Assembly (NCBI RefSeq): GCF_000621585.1 | Contig: NZ_KK211310.1 | Span: 30,019-94,018 of the forward strand | Direction: 5' to 3' | DNA: 64,000 nucleotides | Source: [Eubacterium] cellulosolvens LD2006 | GTDB taxonomy: Bacteria > Bacillota > Clostridia > Lachnospirales > Lachnospiraceae | In this document: in pieces, positions 53,918-62,913 of the stretch | Position numbering within the stretch: the first letter of the stretch is position 1 | Layout: every line of letters starts with the position of its first letter | The notes under the pieces: generated by a model | Database searches by the model: none | Seen by the model: the letters and a program-made list of their open reading frames with translations, nothing else | What the model was told of the DNA's origin: nothing | Translations under genes and position numbers: made by a program

Positions 53918-54583
53918 TCATATTGTAATCGTTACGCCTTCCGAAATCAACTCCCGAAATGACGTGATCGAACGATCCGCTTCCTTCCGAATCTGCTCCC
54001 AGGAGGAAGAATTGCAGTCTTCCCGGATCGCGACCGTCCGGAATCCTCCCGTTTTCGCTGCGCAGATTCCCTCCAGGATGTCCTCGTAGACCACACAGTC
54101 TCCCGGATCGAGGCCAAGCCTTGCGGCCGACTCCAGATAGATGTCCGGAAAGCCCTTGCCCCGGCTGACTTCCCGCACCGTGATCACATGATCCAGCATC
54201 GGAAATAAACCCGTTCTTTTCAGAGCGGGCAAAACTAATTCGAGATCGGAGGCCGTCGCAACGGACATCCGGATTCCTTCTTCATATAAAGAGCGCACAT
54301 AATCGTATGCGCCTTCTTTTAATTCCAGCTGATTCGCATAGGCGTCCTTCGCCATATCCAGCCATTCTCTGACCAGTTCTTCCGGCTCTTCGTCAAGCCC
54401 GAACCGCTTGATCGTATAGACTGCCGTCTCATGCGAATTCATCGTCGCAATCGATCGCTGATAATCCTCCGGCACTTCGAAGCCGCGCTTCGCGAGAAAG
54501 TCAATATCGATCTGATCCCAGATCCACATCGAATCCAGCAGCGTGCCGTCCAGATCGAAGATTGCTCCTTTAAAATCCCTCAT
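53918..54583 (-). CDS. HAD-superfamily phosphatase, beta-phosphoglucomutase-like
   Basis: The 221-residue protein shows HAD motifs: GAIFDLDGTLLDSMWIW (nucleophile Asp), VATASDLELV (motif II), and GDCVVYEDILEGICAAKTGGF (motifs III/IV). The helical cap lies between motif I and II. Members act on small sugar or nucleotide phosphates. The start MRDFKGAIF follows GAGGTGA; an ATG six codons upstream has no site. Single gene between parE and a repeat cluster. Confidence 0.9.
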   Translation of the reverse strand: MRDFKGAIFDLDGTLLDSMWIWDQIDIDFLAKRGFEVPEDYQRSIATMNSHETAVYTIKRFGLDEEPEELVREWLDMAKDAYANQLELKEGAYDYVRSLYEEGIRMSVATASDLELVLPALKRTGLFPMLDHVITVREVSRGKGFPDIYLESAARLGLDPGDCVVYEDILEGICAAKTGGFRTVAIREDCNSSSWEQIRKEADRSITSFRELISEGVTITI

Positions 54584-54667
54584 ATCTATCACCTCTGCCA
54601 AATGATAACTTTATCAAGTATACAAACACTCGTTCGCAGTTGTCAAGACAGGAACAGGATACGTCCC

Positions 54668-54810
54668 GCGGGCATTTTGTGTTATGGAAATTCTATCGAA
54701 TTTCCCAGTACATCTCGAGACTATCGTCTCTCGATGTACCGCACTCGCCAAATATGCGGCATTTCAAGCAAGCTTGATGCCGCATCCTTGGCTCGTTGCA
54801 ACACAAAAAG
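54668..54810 (+). repeat. Structured intergenic repeat related to family B tail, expanded
   Basis: TTTTGTGTT at 54674 and AACACAAAA at 54800 are the same inverted pair that closes the family B tail at 20.7 kb, but here they enclose two further hairpins. One is GTACATC...GATGTAC; the other is ATGCGGCAT-TT-CAAGC / GCTTGATGCCGCAT. There is no ORF. It lies between the HAD gene start and tRNA-Glu. Confidence 0.7.
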
Positions 54811-54833
54811 CGCATCACTTTCGTGATGCGCTT
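54803..54833 (-). terminator. Terminator of tRNA-Glu
   Basis: On the minus strand, AAGCGCATCAC-GAAA-GTGATGCGCTT then TTTGTG, directly after the tRNA. The tail of the hairpin merges with the AACACAAAA arm of the adjacent repeat. Confidence 0.85.
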
Positions 54834-54835
54834 CG

Positions 54836-54907
54836 CAGTCGATATGGGAATCGAACCCATGTTTCCGCCGTGAGAGGGCGGCGTCTTAACCCCTTGACCA
54901 ATCGACC
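54836..54907 (-). tRNA. tRNA-Glu (CTC)
   Basis: Cloverleaf on the minus strand: acceptor GGTCGAT with ATCGACT (G-U at the first pair), D arm TGGTCAAGGGGTTAAGA, anticodon stem CCGCC/GGCGG with loop CTCTCAC (anticodon CTC), T arm GGGTTCGATTCCC. CCA is not encoded. The G-U first pair is unusual for tRNA-Glu but the rest is canonical. Confidence 0.93.
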
Positions 54908-54996
54908 AAGTAGAACTTTATCACAACCTCGCGCTAAGCGCAAGTGTTTTTTCAAAAAAATATCAATATTTTTCTTTCGTTACTCTTCTGAATTTC

Positions 54997-55005
54997 TGCT
55001 ATAAT
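54997..55005 (+). promoter_or_regulatory. Extended -10 promoter of the DUF4317 gene
   Basis: TG-C-TATAAT, an extended -10 box, lies 24 bp before the ATG with no good -35. GGAGG follows at 55016-55020. Confidence 0.7.
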
Positions 55006-55028
55006 CAATGAAACTGGAGGTATGACGA

Positions 55029-56264
55029 ATGAATAAAAAGGAAGCACTTGAGATTCGAAAGCTTTTCAACCCGAACGACTGCCGCGTGGACAAGATCTGC
55101 GCCTGCTATGTCGACGGCCACAAGAACAAACTACTGCAGACCAACGACTCCTTCATGACCGTACCGGAGGAAGAAGTTTACAAATATACGGACATCTTCA
55201 AAAAGACGCTCTCCGGCCGGATCGGCAAGAATATGATCAACCTCGAGTTTCCTCTCGCGGAAGAAGCACCCGGCGGTCATCAGCACGATCTGCTGGCACT
55301 TCGCGACAGCGGACTGGACAACCAGGAGATGATCGACGCCTTCTTCGACAAGATCATCAGCACTTATCTCTATCCGGACCACTATCTCATCCTTCTGATT
55401 AACGGTGCCTACGACGTTCCCGGTCAGTCCACGGACAAGGACGAGATGTTTGATGCCTCCGAATATGTATACAATTTTCTGATGTGCTGTATCTGTCCGG
55501 TGACTCTGAACAAACCGGGTCTGTGCTATCAGGAGACCACGAACACCTTCGTCCATAAGATTCAGGACTGGATGGTTCAGATGCCGGAGACGGGTTTCCT
55601 CTTCCCGGCCTTCAACGACCGAAACACGGATATTCACAGTCTTCTCTACTACTCGAAGAATGCGGAAGATCTTCATCCGGAGATCACCAAGGATCTCCTG
55701 GGCTGTCCGGACCCGGTTTCCGCCGGCGAACAGAAGCAGACGTTCGACACCATCATTGAAGAGACTTTCAGCAATCACTGCGACTTCGAGGTTGCAAAGA
55801 CGGTACACGAACAGATCAATGCCCTTCTGGAGGGGAAAAAGGACGATCCCGAGCCGACACCTCTCGACAAAAACGAGATCAAAAAGTTCCTGGCGGACTG
55901 TGGTGCCGATTCCGATCAGCTGGAGCACTTCGAAGAGACCTACAAAGTCGAGAACGGCGAAGACAGCAAACTGCTCGCATCCAACATCGCCGCCAACCGT
56001 CGCTTTGAAGTAAAATCCGATGATGTGCGCATTTCCGTCGCGGCATCCAGAACCGATCTGATCGAGACCAGAGTCATCGACGGCATCGAATACATCCTGA
56101 TCCCCGTCACCAACAACGTGGAGGTCAACGGCATCCGCATCCGCACATCCAATCCCGCATCTGTGGGCGCCGCTCCTGTCTCTGACGACGAGGACATCGC
56201 TCCCTTTGACGATACAACGCTCCCGGATCCGGAGAGCGCAGACGACACGATCTTTGATCTGTAA
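55029..56264 (+). CDS. DUF4317 family protein
   Basis: The 411-residue cytoplasmic protein opens with MNKKEALEIRKLFNPNDCRVDKICACYVDGHKNK, which I recognise as the DUF4317 family common in Lachnospiraceae; no function is established. It has no signal peptide or membrane helix. A mixed alpha/beta body runs to about residue 380 and ends in an acidic tail (DDEDIAPFDDTTLPDPESADD). GGAGGTATGACGA precedes the ATG. The gene is monocistronic with its own promoter and terminator. Confidence 0.88.
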   Translation: MNKKEALEIRKLFNPNDCRVDKICACYVDGHKNKLLQTNDSFMTVPEEEVYKYTDIFKKTLSGRIGKNMINLEFPLAEEAPGGHQHDLLALRDSGLDNQEMIDAFFDKIISTYLYPDHYLILLINGAYDVPGQSTDKDEMFDASEYVYNFLMCCICPVTLNKPGLCYQETTNTFVHKIQDWMVQMPETGFLFPAFNDRNTDIHSLLYYSKNAEDLHPEITKDLLGCPDPVSAGEQKQTFDTIIEETFSNHCDFEVAKTVHEQINALLEGKKDDPEPTPLDKNEIKKFLADCGADSDQLEHFEETYKVENGEDSKLLASNIAANRRFEVKSDDVRISVAASRTDLIETRVIDGIEYILIPVTNNVEVNGIRIRTSNPASVGAAPVSDDEDIAPFDDTTLPDPESADDTIFDL

Positions 56265-56288
56265 GGATTCACATTCTCAAGTATTATA

Positions 56289-56331
56289 AAAAGCTGTGGC
56301 GCACTGTTTTTTCGCGTGTCACAGCTTTTTC
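56289..56331 (+). terminator. Terminator of the DUF4317 gene (possibly bidirectional)
   Basis: AAAAAGCTGTG...GCGC / GCGTGTCACAGCTTTTT, followed by CTTTG. The A-rich left arm lets it also serve the convergent Cof-phosphatase gene. Confidence 0.88.
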
Positions 56332-56428
56332 TTTGTATTGTCACCTGATCATATTTCTGATTTATTCTCCAGCTTCAGGGGCCGAAAAATATCGGCGTTC
56401 CGATCAAATCCCCGTACTCCCGTTTTTC

Positions 56429-57253
56429 TCACCCGACCAGACCGAGCATTTCGAATCCTTTGTACAGCCCGTCCCGGTCAATCGGCGCGGTGATCAAGTC
56501 CGCTTTTTCTTTCAGATCGTCAGATGCGTTTCCCATAGCGACGCCGGTCGAGGCCGTCTCCAGCATTTCGTGATCGTTCGGCCCGTCTCCGAAGGCGATC
56601 GTGTCCGCCAGATCTTTGCCGACAGCTTTCAGATACTGCCGCATCCCCTCTGATTTATCATAGCCGCGAACGGTAATCTCGCCGTCGACGTTATCGGATT
56701 TCCGGAAACTGGACTCGGTGACCTCAAAATAATCCCCGCAGAATTCCCGGATTTCCCCGATCGACGCCTTCGACCGATAGAAAACGAATTTATTGACGCC
56801 CTCGATCTTGTGCGGATCTTCCGCAATGTATGTTTTTCCAAAGATCTCTACTCTCCGGTCCGGATCCGCCAGATTACCGGGAAAAATCTTCTCTTTCCGT
56901 TCGATCACGTATCGCGGCGCGTAGATCCCGGAGGTGCACTGCAGATAGTAATAAGCCCCGCAGGCCTCCAGATAATCCACCAGCCGCACCTGCTGTTCCC
57001 GGTCTACCAGATGCTGAAAGACCAGTTCCTCTCCGACCCTCACCTCGGCTCCGGCCCCGCTCACGACACCGGAGAAATATCCGGTTTGCAGCAGCCACGG
57101 ATAAATCTGTGTAATCGTTCGACCCGAACAGATCACCAGCTGATGCCCGCGCCCCGCCGCCTCCTTAAGCGCTTCTTCTGCGGAATCGGGAAGGGTTCCC
57201 TGCATTGTTGTCAATGTACCGTCAATATCAAGAAATACGATTTTTTGATTCAT
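56429..57253 (-). CDS. Cof-type HAD-IIB phosphatase
   Basis: The 274-residue protein has motif I KIVFLDIDGTLTT, motif II VICSGRT, the C2-type cap in the middle, then RGYDKSEGMRQYLKAVG (motif III Lys) and AFGDGPNDHEMLETASTGVAMGNA (motif IV). Such enzymes dephosphorylate sugar phosphates or flavin/pyridoxal phosphates. GAGGAGATCG precedes the ATG. It follows the Cys-rich protein gene by about 50 bp on the same strand. Confidence 0.94.
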   Translation of the reverse strand: MNQKIVFLDIDGTLTTMQGTLPDSAEEALKEAAGRGHQLVICSGRTITQIYPWLLQTGYFSGVVSGAGAEVRVGEELVFQHLVDREQQVRLVDYLEACGAYYYLQCTSGIYAPRYVIERKEKIFPGNLADPDRRVEIFGKTYIAEDPHKIEGVNKFVFYRSKASIGEIREFCGDYFEVTESSFRKSDNVDGEITVRGYDKSEGMRQYLKAVGKDLADTIAFGDGPNDHEMLETASTGVAMGNASDDLKEKADLITAPIDRDGLYKGFEMLGLVG

Positions 57254-57306
57254 AAGCGCGATCTCCTCTGTAAGAGCTTTTCTGAAACGTTTCCTCTCAA
57301 AACCGT

Positions 57307-57597
57307 CTATTTCTTTTTTGCTTTTTCCCGAATCTCGTCCGACACTTTCCTCTGCGTGTTGCGGACGCGAAGGAGTTCCAGGATTTTCTCGTAGTTTTCC
57401 GGCCGATGCGGAAAATCACAATTCGTACAGTCTTTCAGGATCCGGTCTCCCCGGTCGAGCCAGGAAGGCCTGCCCGGACAATGTTCTTCCATATAAAAAG
57501 GGCAATAACAAAACAGGCAGTTGAAATCTCCCGTTCCTTTGTGACACGGAAAGTATTTGCACTCCTTATTTGAAAAGAACTTATAGGAATTCTCCAT
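57307..57597 (-). CDS. Cysteine-rich small-domain protein
   Basis: The 96-residue protein starts MENSYKFFSNKECKYFPCHKG and has nine Cys arranged as CKYFPC, CLFCYCPFY, C (in EEHC) and CTNC, suited to metal or iron-sulfur binding. It matches the cysteine-rich small domain found in anaerobes, sometimes near cobalamin genes. The C-terminal third is helical and basic. AGGAGTGGAG precedes the start; a frame extension upstream lacks a site. No cobalamin gene is nearby, so its role here is open. Confidence 0.85.
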   Translation of the reverse strand: MENSYKFFSNKECKYFPCHKGTGDFNCLFCYCPFYMEEHCPGRPSWLDRGDRILKDCTNCDFPHRPENYEKILELLRVRNTQRKVSDEIREKAKKK

Positions 57598-57901
57598 GGC
57601 TCCACTCCTGTTTTTGTCGACAACATTTTTCAACCTTCTATTCTCTACCTTTATTTTACCAAGCTCTCTCTTTTTTGTAAGTAATTATTTCCATGTTGTT
57701 TTGGATTTCTATCGATTTTTTTGTTTCATTTCATCAAATATCATTGATTCTACATACACTTTTAACAAATCTATGCTATAATTTTCGTCATGCAGTTTTG
57801 AGGATATCAAAAGTGGGAAATTCCAGGCATTTTCCTGCCCCAGAACAGACATAATATATTACAAAATCGTAAAGCAAACCAGATAAAAAGGGGTAATCAC
57901 T
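57598..57901 (+). other. Divergent spacer before the L,D-transpeptidase gene
   Basis: The spacer is 304 bp and T-rich. It contains one clear signal, the extended -10 box at 57774-57782 reading plus, with a leader of about 110 nt to the ATG. I see no hairpin or ORF. The promoter of the minus-strand Cys-rich gene must also be here but is not obvious. Confidence 0.6.
57774..57782 (+). promoter_or_regulatory. Extended -10 promoter of the L,D-transpeptidase gene
   Basis: TGCTATAAT with a weak -35. Transcription would start near 57789. Confidence 0.75.
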
Positions 57902-59647
57902 ATGTCAACCGTCTCCAACACAGCGACAATGAATGTTGCAAAGAGGAAGAAAAGAAAGAAGAGAAAACAGAGAACCAGACTCATCGTCACGTTCTCCGCG
58001 ATGGGGCTTTGTATTCTTGCCCTGCTCATCGGCATGGTTATTGTCAGCAGATACAACAAATTCAAGACAGCCTATGAGGGGAAATTTTTCCCCGGCACGA
58101 AGATCAACGGCATCGATGTCGGCGGCAAGACTCCCGATCAGGTGGAAAAACTTCTCGCAGATTCGGTGGAGAACTACCAACTGAACATCAAGTTCCGGAA
58201 CAACCAGACAGAAAAAATCACGGAATCGGATATCAACTACCGCTACCACTCCGACGGTACAGTGAAAAGGCTGCTTGTCCGTCAGGACGCCTGGAAATGG
58301 TACAGCAGCAATATGTGGAACACAAATAACCCGAAGATCACGGAAGAAAAAGTCACCACACAGACCGTCTATGACGATGAGCTGCTCGGTGCAAAGATCG
58401 ACGAGCTTCCGGAACTCAAGGAAGAGAACATGACTCCTCCGACCGACTGCCACCTGGAGTTCCAGGAGACAAAGTTCGTAGTCGTTCCGGAGACAGACGG
58501 AACCGTGCTGAACAAGGACGTCGTCAGAAAAGCCATTCTGGACGCTGTCGCGGAAACAAATCCGGTCGTCGACGTAAACGCGATCGAAGGCGCATACTCC
58601 GGCGCCGCAAATACGATGGCCACTGTGGGCGAGGCGCTTCAGAAAGAGGCCGACGCGCTCAATCCGTTTACAAACTCGAGTGTTCACTACAGCATGCCGG
58701 ACGGAAGCACACAGACCCTCGACGGCAATACAACAAAGGACTGGCTTGTAAAAAACGCCGACGGCACCTATTCCAAGGATGAGGGAAGCTGGAATCAGCA
58801 CATTGAAAGTTACGTCTCCCAGATGGCCGCATCGATCAATAATATCGGGAAAGACCGCACATTCAACGCAACCGGCATCGGTGAAATCACCATTACCGAT
58901 GACGGATTCAGCACTTACGGTTACGAAGTCAATCAGGAAGAAGAAATCAAACAGCTGACCGCTGATCTATCCAGCGGAACTTCTGTTACCAGGGATCCGA
59001 AATATTCCCACTGGGAAACTTCCAAGGAAAATAACGGCTTCGGCAACAGCTATGTTGAGATCGACGCGACCAGACAGCACCTCTGGATCTACAAAAACGG
59101 ACAGCTCGCTCTCGAGACAGACATTGTCACCGGAATGATGACAGAATCCGAATACACACCGGAAGGCGTGTACATGGTTGAGGGAAAAGAGAGTCACACC
59201 AAACTCATCGGTGAAAGAGATCCGGTCACCAAGAAGCCGGAATATGAAGTAGCGGTTGATTACTGGATGCCTTTCATCATCTCCAAACAGATCGGCATGC
59301 ACGACGCATCCTGGAAATCCGTCTTCGGAGAGGGACAGAATGTATGGAACGGTTCCAACGGCTGTATCAATCTTCCGGTAGATGTGGCAGGCAAAGTATG
59401 GGATCTCGTTGACTTCGATATGCCCGTCATTGTGTATTACACCGATGACCACCACAGTCAGCTGCGCCCGGCCAAGGTAAAACACACAGCCCCCGCCGCG
59501 ACCACAGAGGCTGTCGAGACTCAGACACAGACATCCGGCGACGATGGCTATGAGCAGACACAGCAGACAGAAACGCCTGCTGTCCCGGACGATCAGGGCA
59601 GCGAAGAAGGTAACTCCGGCGCTTACACGGAAAGCACAGAAGGTTAA
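57902..59647 (+). CDS. L,D-transpeptidase (YkuD) with peptidoglycan-binding-like domains
   Basis: The 581-residue membrane-anchored enzyme would make 3-3 crosslinks in peptidoglycan. A very basic N-terminus (RKKRKKRKQRTR) precedes one membrane helix (28-49); the rest is outside. Two alpha/beta regions like PG_binding_4 follow (about 60-360). The YkuD domain then shows IDATRQHLWIYKNGQLALETDIVTG and the catalytic Cys in NGSNGCINLP; the usual His of S-H-G-C is Asn. The tail (about 520-581) is Thr/Gln/Glu-rich and disordered. AAAGGGGTAATC precedes the ATG. birA-like follows 6 nt later. Confidence 0.93.
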   Translation: MSTVSNTATMNVAKRKKRKKRKQRTRLIVTFSAMGLCILALLIGMVIVSRYNKFKTAYEGKFFPGTKINGIDVGGKTPDQVEKLLADSVENYQLNIKFRNNQTEKITESDINYRYHSDGTVKRLLVRQDAWKWYSSNMWNTNNPKITEEKVTTQTVYDDELLGAKIDELPELKEENMTPPTDCHLEFQETKFVVVPETDGTVLNKDVVRKAILDAVAETNPVVDVNAIEGAYSGAANTMATVGEALQKEADALNPFTNSSVHYSMPDGSTQTLDGNTTKDWLVKNADGTYSKDEGSWNQHIESYVSQMAASINNIGKDRTFNATGIGEITITDDGFSTYGYEVNQEEEIKQLTADLSSGTSVTRDPKYSHWETSKENNGFGNSYVEIDATRQHLWIYKNGQLALETDIVTGMMTESEYTPEGVYMVEGKESHTKLIGERDPVTKKPEYEVAVDYWMPFIISKQIGMHDASWKSVFGEGQNVWNGSNGCINLPVDVAGKVWDLVDFDMPVIVYYTDDHHSQLRPAKVKHTAPAATTEAVETQTQTSGDDGYEQTQQTETPAVPDDQGSEEGNSGAYTESTEG

Positions 59648-59653
59648 TTACAC

Positions 59654-60418
59654 ATGCTGAAAGAACAGATTATTCATGATCTGACATTACATAGCGGTCA
59701 GCCGGTTTCCGGACAGGAACTGGCTGACCGCTATCACGTGTCAAGAAACGCGGTCTGGAAAGCGATCCAGTCCCTCAAGGAAAACAATATTCCGATCATC
59801 ACCGTGGGAAGAAAAGGCTACGCGCTCCCGGCGGAACTGGATCTGATCACAGAAGCCGGCATTCGCGATCACCTCTCCCCCGCCTCCGCCTCATTTCCCG
59901 TTCTCGTCTTTGAGGAGATCGACTCCACAAACGCTGAGGCCAGACGGAGAATCGCCAACGGAGATACAGTCCCTGCACTTCTTGTGACCGGCCGCCAGAC
60001 CAGCGGCCGCGGTCATCGGGGAACCAGCTTCGATTCTCCGGACAACGGTCTCTATCTGACGCTCATTCTTCACACGGAACTTCCGGCCGGACAGCTGCTC
60101 ACCGTCAGCAAAGCTGCCGCAGCTGCTGCCTGTTCGTCGATTCTGGACAACTGTTCCGTCACGCTTTCCATTGAGAATGTCAATGATCTGCATTACAACG
60201 GGACAAAGATCGGCGGAATCCTCACAGAAGCCATTGTCGACGATATCGAGTCCGGCAACTGCGGGCACTGCTTCACCGGCATCGGGCTTCATCTCGACGT
60301 TCTGAACCGCCTCTGCAACCGCTCAAAGATCGCCGCGGACATCGCCAATTATCTGCTCTCCGCCCCCTACCGGGCGCCGGAGAAGATCCTGTCCGACTAC
60401 ACACGCTTTCATACATGA
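59654..60418 (+). CDS. birA: Divergent, C-terminally truncated biotin--protein ligase-like protein
   Basis: The 254-residue BirA-like protein has an N-terminal HTH (VSGQELADRYHVSRNAVWKAIQSLK, with the following KGYAL) and a ligase-like domain (FEEIDSTNAEARRR). The substrate loop reads SGRGHRGTSFDSP instead of GRGRRGRxWxSP. The segment that is KWPNDL in E. coli, with the catalytic Lys183, reads ENVNDL here. The C-terminal SH3-like domain is absent; the ORF stops after the central domain. So ligase activity is doubtful, and a regulator-only or alternative role is possible. It lies 6 nt after the L,D-transpeptidase gene. Confidence 0.8.
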   Translation: MLKEQIIHDLTLHSGQPVSGQELADRYHVSRNAVWKAIQSLKENNIPIITVGRKGYALPAELDLITEAGIRDHLSPASASFPVLVFEEIDSTNAEARRRIANGDTVPALLVTGRQTSGRGHRGTSFDSPDNGLYLTLILHTELPAGQLLTVSKAAAAAACSSILDNCSVTLSIENVNDLHYNGTKIGGILTEAIVDDIESGNCGHCFTGIGLHLDVLNRLCNRSKIAADIANYLLSAPYRAPEKILSDYTRFHT

Positions 60419-60523
60419 TGCATTTTTCTGAACCCCTGAAGCCATATCAATGCCACCATATTGACTCGCATGATCTGCAAAAGTTCGTCATAACAAAAAA
60501 TACCCGAAAGATTTTCCAACAAC

Positions 60524-60592
60524 AAAAGCGCCGCCGCAGACTCAGTCAGAACCGGTTCATCCGGTCACGCCTGAATCTGCGGCAGCGCTTTT
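60524..60592. terminator. Bidirectional terminator between birA-like and the histidine kinase gene
   Basis: AAAAGCGCcGCCGCAGA pairs with TCTGCGGCaGCGCTTTT, enclosing an inner CCGG/CCGG pair. T-runs on both strands suit the two converging genes. Confidence 0.9.
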
Positions 60593-60662
60593 TAATCCTT
60601 ATAACCTCATTTCTTACAGAACCATCGTCACAGAATCCTCCCGGATCCCATTCATAAACGAT

Positions 60663-62117
60663 TTAAAGTCCCGTCTTGCTCTCCAGCGTAAACGAGAACG
60701 CCACGCCGTCCTCATAATTCTGCACGCTGCAGGTCTGCTGATGCTGATCCATAATGGCGTGCACGATCGAAAGTCCGATCCCGCTGCCTCCGTACGCTCT
60801 CGTGTGCGCCTTGTCGACCTTGTAGAATTTCTCCCAGATCCGGTCCAGCGAATCCTGCGGGATCGGCTTGCCCGTGTTGAAGACCGTCGTCGTCACAATG
60901 CCGTCCTTCTCCTCGCACTTGATCTCGACAATTTTCCTCTCATCCACATGGTGGAGCGCATTCGTCACGTAGTTCGTCACAACCTCTTCGATTTTAAACT
61001 CCTCACCCCAGACGTAGATCGGCTCCGTCACATCGAAGATCACATTCACTTCCCGGTTATTGATCTCCAGCTGTTCATGCTGCAGTACGCCGCGGATCAG
61101 CTCCGTCAGATCAAAACGCTCCATCGTGACCATATCCGCTCCCGACTCCAGATGATTGAGCGTCAAAAGCTGACGGACCATCTTGTTCATTTTTGTCGCC
61201 TCGTCAATGATGACATCGCAGTAGAAATCGCGGCTCTCCGGATCGTCGTTTACATTCTCTTTTAAGCCCTCGGCGTATCCCTGAATCAGAGCAATCGGCG
61301 TCTTGAGTTCGTGAGAGACATTTCCGATAAATTCCTGCCTCTTCTTGTCGATCTCCTCCTTCTCCGCGATGTCTTTCTCCAGCCGCACGTTCGCGGATTT
61401 CAGTTCTCCGACCGCCTGCTGGAGTTTGTCGGACATCACGTTGAAGTTCTTTCCGAGTTCCCCGATCTCATCCGTTCCGCCGCTCGTATACCTTGTGCCA
61501 AAATCAAGGTCGGCCATTTTCTGGGACAGGGCAGTGAGTTCCTGCACCGGCTTCACAAGCTTGCAGGTGATCAGCATGATCACAATCGTACTGATCAGCA
61601 CGGCGGCCAGCCCGATGTAGAAATAAAAATGAAGGGAAATACGGGCGGCCTCTGCGATACTCTGCATCGGCGTAGAGACAATATAATAACAGCCGTCGTT
61701 GAGCCGTCCCCAGAGTTCCAGATATTCCATCTCCGAAAACCGGTCCTGAATGCGGATCAGACGGTAACTGTCCGTCTGCTCGATGATATTCGTCTTGTCA
61801 TCCTCCATCCCGAGCACATTTCCAAAGAGTCTTCTGGCCATTTCCTTTCCGTTGTCAGCGTTCGACTCCTTGCTGACCAGATTCACATCTGTGACACTGT
61901 AGGTCAGTGCATTGACCTGACAGTACTTCCGGAAGGTGTCGTCCGGCTTACCGCCGCTCTGATCGATCATGTTCCAGCTCTCGACGAGAACCTTCTGCTT
62001 GTTGCTGTCGTAGACGTCATCGGTATATAACGCCTCGACCAGACCGATGACAACCAGACAGACCACCATCACTGCGACAAAAGACAGCGTTACTTTCTTT
62101 CGAATTGAAGTCTTCAT
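60663..62117 (-). CDS. Membrane sensor histidine kinase
   Basis: The 484-residue kinase has a first membrane helix at about 9-30, an extracellular sensor region of about 130 residues, a second helix near 165-186 (IGLAAVLISTIVIMLIT), and a HAMP linker. HisKA follows with the phospho-acceptor His in FIGNVSHELKTPIALIQGYAEGL (near residue 267), then the ATPase domain (NYVTNALHHV, DRIWEKFYKV, GSGIGLSIVHAI). It overlaps the response regulator's stop by 4 nt. The arrangement resembles envelope-stress or cell-wall responsive EnvZ/PhoR-type kinases; the stimulus is unknown. Confidence 0.95.
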   Translation of the reverse strand: MKTSIRKKVTLSFVAVMVVCLVVIGLVEALYTDDVYDSNKQKVLVESWNMIDQSGGKPDDTFRKYCQVNALTYSVTDVNLVSKESNADNGKEMARRLFGNVLGMEDDKTNIIEQTDSYRLIRIQDRFSEMEYLELWGRLNDGCYYIVSTPMQSIAEAARISLHFYFYIGLAAVLISTIVIMLITCKLVKPVQELTALSQKMADLDFGTRYTSGGTDEIGELGKNFNVMSDKLQQAVGELKSANVRLEKDIAEKEEIDKKRQEFIGNVSHELKTPIALIQGYAEGLKENVNDDPESRDFYCDVIIDEATKMNKMVRQLLTLNHLESGADMVTMERFDLTELIRGVLQHEQLEINNREVNVIFDVTEPIYVWGEEFKIEEVVTNYVTNALHHVDERKIVEIKCEEKDGIVTTTVFNTGKPIPQDSLDRIWEKFYKVDKAHTRAYGGSGIGLSIVHAIMDQHQQTCSVQNYEDGVAFSFTLESKTGL

Positions 62118-62809
62118 GCTTTTCCATCCTGATCGTCCACTTCAAACTTGTAACCCATCCCCCAGATGGTATGGATATAGTTTCCCTTTTCTCCCATCTT
62201 GCTTCTCAGTTTCTTTACATGCGTGTCGATCGTCCGTGCATCTCCGAAGTAATCATAATTCCACACGTTATTGAGAATTTTCTCTCTGGAGAGGGCAATG
62301 CCGGCGTTCTCCAGAAAGTACTTGAGAAGCTCAAACTCTTTGAAGCTGAGATCCATGGTTTTTCCGTCGACAGAGGCAAGGTGGGCGGAATCATTGATCG
62401 TAACACCGCCGATGGATAAGGTCTCCTCCGCGCTGATCTGATTGGTCCGCCGGAGAATTGCCTCCACCCTCGCCACAAGGATCTTCGGACTGAAGGGTTT
62501 GGAGATATACTCGTCGACGCCGAGTTCAAAACCGAGAAGCTCGTCTCTCTCCTCGCTTCTGGCCGTCAGCATGATGATCGGAACCTTTGATTCCCTGCGG
62601 ATCTCTCTGCACACCTGCCAGCCGTCCATCTTCGGCATCATGACATCAAGAATGATCAATGCGACGCTTTTGTCCTCGTAAAAAACATTCAGAGCCTCTT
62701 CTCCGTCTCCTGCCTCGACAACATCAAAGTCCTTGCGGACAAGAAAGTCCTTCACGAGTTTTCTCATACGTGCCTCATCATCAACGACCAGTATTTTCAG
62801 TTTGTCCAT
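62114..62809 (-). CDS. OmpR-family response regulator
   Basis: The 232-residue regulator has a receiver domain with the acidic pocket (ILVVDDEARMRKL), phospho-acceptor Asp in LIILDVMMPKMDGWQ, Thr in IIMLTARS and Lys in YISKPFSPKILVARV. The C-terminal winged helix is of OmpR/PhoB type (MDLSFKEFELLKYFLENAGIALSREKILNNVWNYDYFGDARTIDTHVKKLRSKMG). The start MDKLKILVVDD follows GAAAGGTGTG; the longer frame upstream runs into the terminator. It partners the kinase encoded next. Confidence 0.95.
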   Translation of the reverse strand: MDKLKILVVDDEARMRKLVKDFLVRKDFDVVEAGDGEEALNVFYEDKSVALIILDVMMPKMDGWQVCREIRRESKVPIIMLTARSEERDELLGFELGVDEYISKPFSPKILVARVEAILRRTNQISAEETLSIGGVTINDSAHLASVDGKTMDLSFKEFELLKYFLENAGIALSREKILNNVWNYDYFGDARTIDTHVKKLRSKMGEKGNYIHTIWGMGYKFEVDDQDGKA

Positions 62810-62913
62810 CGCGCACACCTTTCCTTCTTTTTCTTTTATTATAGATGATTTTATCGAAAAAATGTGTACTTCCTGTGAAGCTCGATCCTCCTCGCAAACT
62901 TTTGTACCTACCC

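Noticed and set aside
59041..59420. L,D-transpeptidase inactive because His of SHGC is Asn
   Set aside because: The nucleophile Cys and surrounding SNGCIN fit are intact, and I recall the Asn variant in other Clostridia homologs, so I do not call it inactive.
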